Shown one piece after another: positions 61,357 through 64,000 of a stretch of DNA of 64,000 bases. The stretch is from Diaporthe sp. PMI_573 (Eukaryota; Ascomycota; Sordariomycetes; Diaporthales; Diaporthaceae). The stretch is from the NCBI GenBank assembly GCA_021399435.1, contig JAJTUP010000015.1, positions 372,001 through 436,000 of the forward strand, read 5' to 3'. The stretch's first letter is position 1. The number at the start of each line of letters is the position of its first letter. The notes below the pieces were generated by a model. It had not been told where the DNA came from. It saw only the letters and a list, made by a program, of their open reading frames with translations, and made no database searches. A program made the translations under genes and the position numbers.

Positions 61357-62295
61357 CTTGAAGGAGGTGGCCGCGCGCGTAGGCGACGCTTCAAGGAGTA
61401 GGAAGCTGGCCAAGGTTCGCGATCGGGGAGGGGCAGAAGGGCGATGCGACTGCACGACGCGACGGCGTGGACGGACCGTTCAGCGCATGCTCGGCGCGCC
61501 CTTTGTGATAACAGGCAAATGACTCCTTAAACAAGAGAAATTGCCCGCACGACTTTGCTGCCACGACGGCAAGCATATGCGACACTGTGGGTCGAGGCAG
61601 GCGGGTAAGTTCTTTAGAGGGGAAAGCAGAGGGTATCTTTGTATCTTGTGACGCGACGCGGGCGGCGATTGGAAACCTGGGGGGGGGGGGGGAAGCTTCC
61701 ACCAAACCAGCCAACCATCGCGCTAGAAACTAATGGCCCCACTTTAATTTGGCAGCTAGCACTTGTGACAAGGCTGAAAAAGAAGCGATTTTGTATTAGT
61801 GGTCCTACCGGTGGCTGATTCCAACCGCCCTTCACCAAAACTAGCACATGACCATTCGAGGAGACGACCAGGCCATGTACCCATGAGCGTATGAAGGCGG
61901 CAGCATTGTGTGGTCGAGTTGGGGTACGCATTACCTCCAAAGCCCGTGGATCATGACCCAACACCGGCCCCTTCCACACACGGTCAACAGGAATGACTGC
62001 TGGAGCTGGCTTGCAAGAGCCATTCAGCTGTTTGTTCCCCCCAGTTATGTTGTCAGAACACGTGTATTGTTGGCTGGTATTCAAGTGAATCAAACCAGAA
62101 AGCCACCGCTCCCTTCTCCCTGTCTGTGACTGCATGTGGCCTTTGCATGGCACATCCAGGAGACAGAGGGAATCGTTCGTGGAAGATGAACCTGCTTGGG
62201 CAACACTTCTTGCAAATACACCGATCCAACACGATTGACAATCAAATGCTAATATGCGTTCCAGGTCCTATGAAAAGGGCATCACTGCAATCGCC
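61357..62295. promoter_or_regulatory. Divergent promoter, JmjC/COQ2
   Basis: About 940 bp between two divergent starts. It holds a run of 14 G residues (61,679-61,692), about 320 bp upstream of the JmjC start. Short minus-strand frames here are not supported as genes. Confidence 0.5.
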
Positions 62296-63537
62296 ATGAA
62301 CACAATCCGAGCTGGCTGGGCAGGGATAGCGTCACCTCGCCTCGTTACTCCTTGTGTGAACTCTCCTAGATTCCTGCGCCATGACCAACCATGGCCAGTC
62401 TCGAGTAAGCTTCAAGCACTCCATGAAACCGGTGGCCAGTCAATCAGAGCCCAATGGCCCAGGGCATTCACATCCAACAATGCCCACAAATCCGTTGCCT
62501 CCGCAGGAGCAGCCCGCGCTGCGCCTGGCCGGAACCCATCACCACCACCAGCTCCCACAGTCTACGAGCCGCCCAAGACCGGCCTGCTCGCCCTCCTGCC
62601 GTCATCATGGGTTCCCTACGCAGAGCTCATAAGGCTCGACAAGCCCGCCGGCACCTACTACCTCTTCTTCCCGTGTGTCTTCTCGACTCTCATGGCCGCC
62701 CCTCTGGCAGCTCCCATGGCATCACCAGGGTCTGTGATCGGCACAACGGCGCTCTTCTTCACCGGCGCGCTCATTATGCGCTCTGCAGGATGCACCATCA
62801 ACGACCTCTGGGATCGTAACCTCGACCCGCACGTCACCCGCACACGTCTGCGGCCCATCGCCCGCGGCGCCGTCACGCCATTTCAGGGGCTGGTCTTCAC
62901 TGGCGCACAGCTCCTCGCGGGGCTGGCCATCCTGCTACAGTTTCCGCTCGAGTGCTTCTTCTACGCCACTCCGAGCCTGCTCCTGGTGGCCTCATACCCG
63001 CTGGCCAAGCGGGTGACGTACTACCCTCAGTTCGTGCTGGGACTCACCTTCTCCTGGGGCGCGTTCGTGGGGTTCCCAGCGCTCGGCGTCGATCTTCTCT
63101 CGAACACGCCGGCGCTGACCGCTGCTGCTCTTCTCTACTCTTCGAACGTAGCGTGGACGGTTTTGTATGATGGGATCTATGCGCACATGGATGTCAAGGA
63201 CGATGCCAAAGCAGGCATCAAGAGCGTTGCTCTCGCGCATGACCAGTCGAAACGGTTTCTTGTGGGCCTCGGTGCCGTGCAGATCGGCCTGCTTGCTGCT
63301 TCTGGAATCGCCGCTGGAGCTGGCCCGGCATTCTTCGTGGGCAGCTGCGGAGGTGCCGCCTTCACACTGGGCTACATGATCAGGAAGGTCAATCTCCGAG
63401 ACGTCAAGGACTGCTGGTGGTGGTTTGTAAATGGATGCTGGTTTACTGGTGGGGCTATCAGTGCTGGACTGGCCCTGGACTACGCTCTCAGGTACATATC
63501 TGAAGACGGAGCCGAGGAAACCCAAAGCAGACCATAG
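62296..63537 (+). CDS. COQ2: 4-hydroxybenzoate polyprenyltransferase Coq2
   Basis: A single-exon gene of 413 residues. A presequence of about 70 residues (MNTIRAGWAGIASPRLV, then Ser/Ala/Arg-rich) precedes the UbiA-type membrane domain. The first prenyl-diphosphate/magnesium motif is complete (NDLWDRNLD, Asn about 169) and is followed by TRLRPIARGAVTP. The second acidic motif is DGIYAHMDVKDD (about 292), followed by AGIKSVALAH. Coq2 joins the polyprenyl tail to 4-hydroxybenzoate at the mitochondrial inner membrane, the committed step of ubiquinone synthesis. An in-frame ATG at 62254 gives 14 more residues. I chose 62296 because it gives a typical presequence and follows GCC. The C-terminus ends TQSRP. 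COQ2 converges on RPS23 with 301 bp between the stops. Confidence 0.94.
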   Translation: MNTIRAGWAGIASPRLVTPCVNSPRFLRHDQPWPVSSKLQALHETGGQSIRAQWPRAFTSNNAHKSVASAGAARAAPGRNPSPPPAPTVYEPPKTGLLALLPSSWVPYAELIRLDKPAGTYYLFFPCVFSTLMAAPLAAPMASPGSVIGTTALFFTGALIMRSAGCTINDLWDRNLDPHVTRTRLRPIARGAVTPFQGLVFTGAQLLAGLAILLQFPLECFFYATPSLLLVASYPLAKRVTYYPQFVLGLTFSWGAFVGFPALGVDLLSNTPALTAAALLYSSNVAWTVLYDGIYAHMDVKDDAKAGIKSVALAHDQSKRFLVGLGAVQIGLLAASGIAAGAGPAFFVGSCGGAAFTLGYMIRKVNLRDVKDCWWWFVNGCWFTGGAISAGLALDYALRYISEDGAEETQSRP

Positions 63538-63838
63538 ACGCCTAGTACCAACACACAGCCTGTATGAGATTTAGCCTCAGTATTGCAGGCCTCAATCTGA
63601 CTACCACCGCCAGCCATCCGCTCCTGTTCTTCACATCGAGAATTCGCAAAGCGGAAGAGACGGTTGTCTTCTTGTTGTTTTGTTTTCGTCGTGGCGTGAT
63701 GATCTTTTCATTCGTCGACCATGTCTACCGTGTGAATATCAGAACCCCCTTTTGCCTGATAAGATGCCGATGAGAGCAAGCACAGATGACGCCAGAACCG
63801 AAAGCATCCCTATTCCATTTTCCGTCCATGCACACTGC
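63538..63838. other. Convergent 3' region, COQ2/RPS23
   Basis: 301 bp between facing stop codons, presumably both 3' UTRs. Small frames here are not supported. Confidence 0.55.
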
Positions 63839-64000
63839 TTAAGAACGGGGCTTCTCCTTCTTCTCCTTCCACAGGGCGAGCAGACCGACACCGGAAACCT
63901 TGACGACCTTGAATCGCACACCGGGAATATCACCCTTGGCCTTGCCCTTACGACCGAAACCAGCCAGGAGCACCTCGTCGTTCTCGTCCACGAAGTTCAG
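63839..64000 (-). CDS. RPS23: 40S ribosomal protein S23 (uS12), 3' end only
   Basis: The minus strand reads [20 protein letters not shown], then [19 protein letters not shown] and [14 protein letters not shown] before a TAA stop. This is the highly conserved C-terminal third of eukaryotic uS12, a decoding-centre protein of the small ribosomal subunit. The visible 53 codons contain no intron. The rest of the gene lies beyond the window edge, so the start and upstream introns cannot be given. Confidence 0.95.

Overview
The window is nuclear DNA of a filamentous ascomycete (Pezizomycotina, most likely Sordariomycetes). The genes carry short GT-AG introns of about 50-180 bp, often with CTAAC-like branch sites. 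There are no bacterial-style operons, and the proteins are typical fungal housekeeping ones: i-AAA protease Yme1, Orc6, Trm12/TYW2, Coq2, ribosomal protein S23 and a JmjC regulator. I do not assign a genus.

Layout. 1-7.5 kb holds no gene I can support and ends in a long pyrimidine-rich leader before a four-finger C2H2 transcription factor (7.5-8.9 kb). A solitary single-pass membrane protein of the UstYa-like two-HC type follows (10.6-11.5 kb), then the mitochondrial protease YME1 (13.4-16.0 kb), which converges on a single-pass, serine/threonine-rich membrane protein (16.8-18.9 kb, minus). A compact block at 21.9-29.3 kb carries ORC6 (minus), a secreted EF-hand protein, TRM12 (minus), a short-chain dehydrogenase and a frameshifted lactonase-like pseudogene. 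Long gene-poor stretches then separate an aquaporin (35.0-36.7 kb), a steroid 5-alpha-reductase family protein (40.2-41.1 kb, minus) and a conserved protein of unknown function (47.3-47.9 kb). 49.7-55.2 kb holds a group of three BTB/POZ-type genes in progressive states of decay. A second compact block at 56-64 kb has a small mitochondrial protein, a 1,420-residue JmjC/zinc-finger/AT-hook chromatin protein (minus), COQ2 and the 3' end of RPS23 (minus, cut by the window edge).

How the genes relate. There is no secondary-metabolite cluster or other obvious multi-gene pathway. The linkage is mostly architectural. There are divergent pairs (ORC6/EF-hand, TRM12/SDR, JmjC/COQ2) and convergent pairs (YME1/membrane protein, EF-hand/TRM12, COQ2/RPS23). 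Mitochondrial functions recur (YME1, COQ2, the small presequence protein), but nothing in the sequence shows co-regulation. The items most worth a second look are the decaying BTB array, the JmjC protein with two cysteine-rich modules, a perfect G-quadruplex-type repeat in the ORC6/EF-hand promoter, the lactonase pseudogene, and a membrane protein whose first exon is unresolved.
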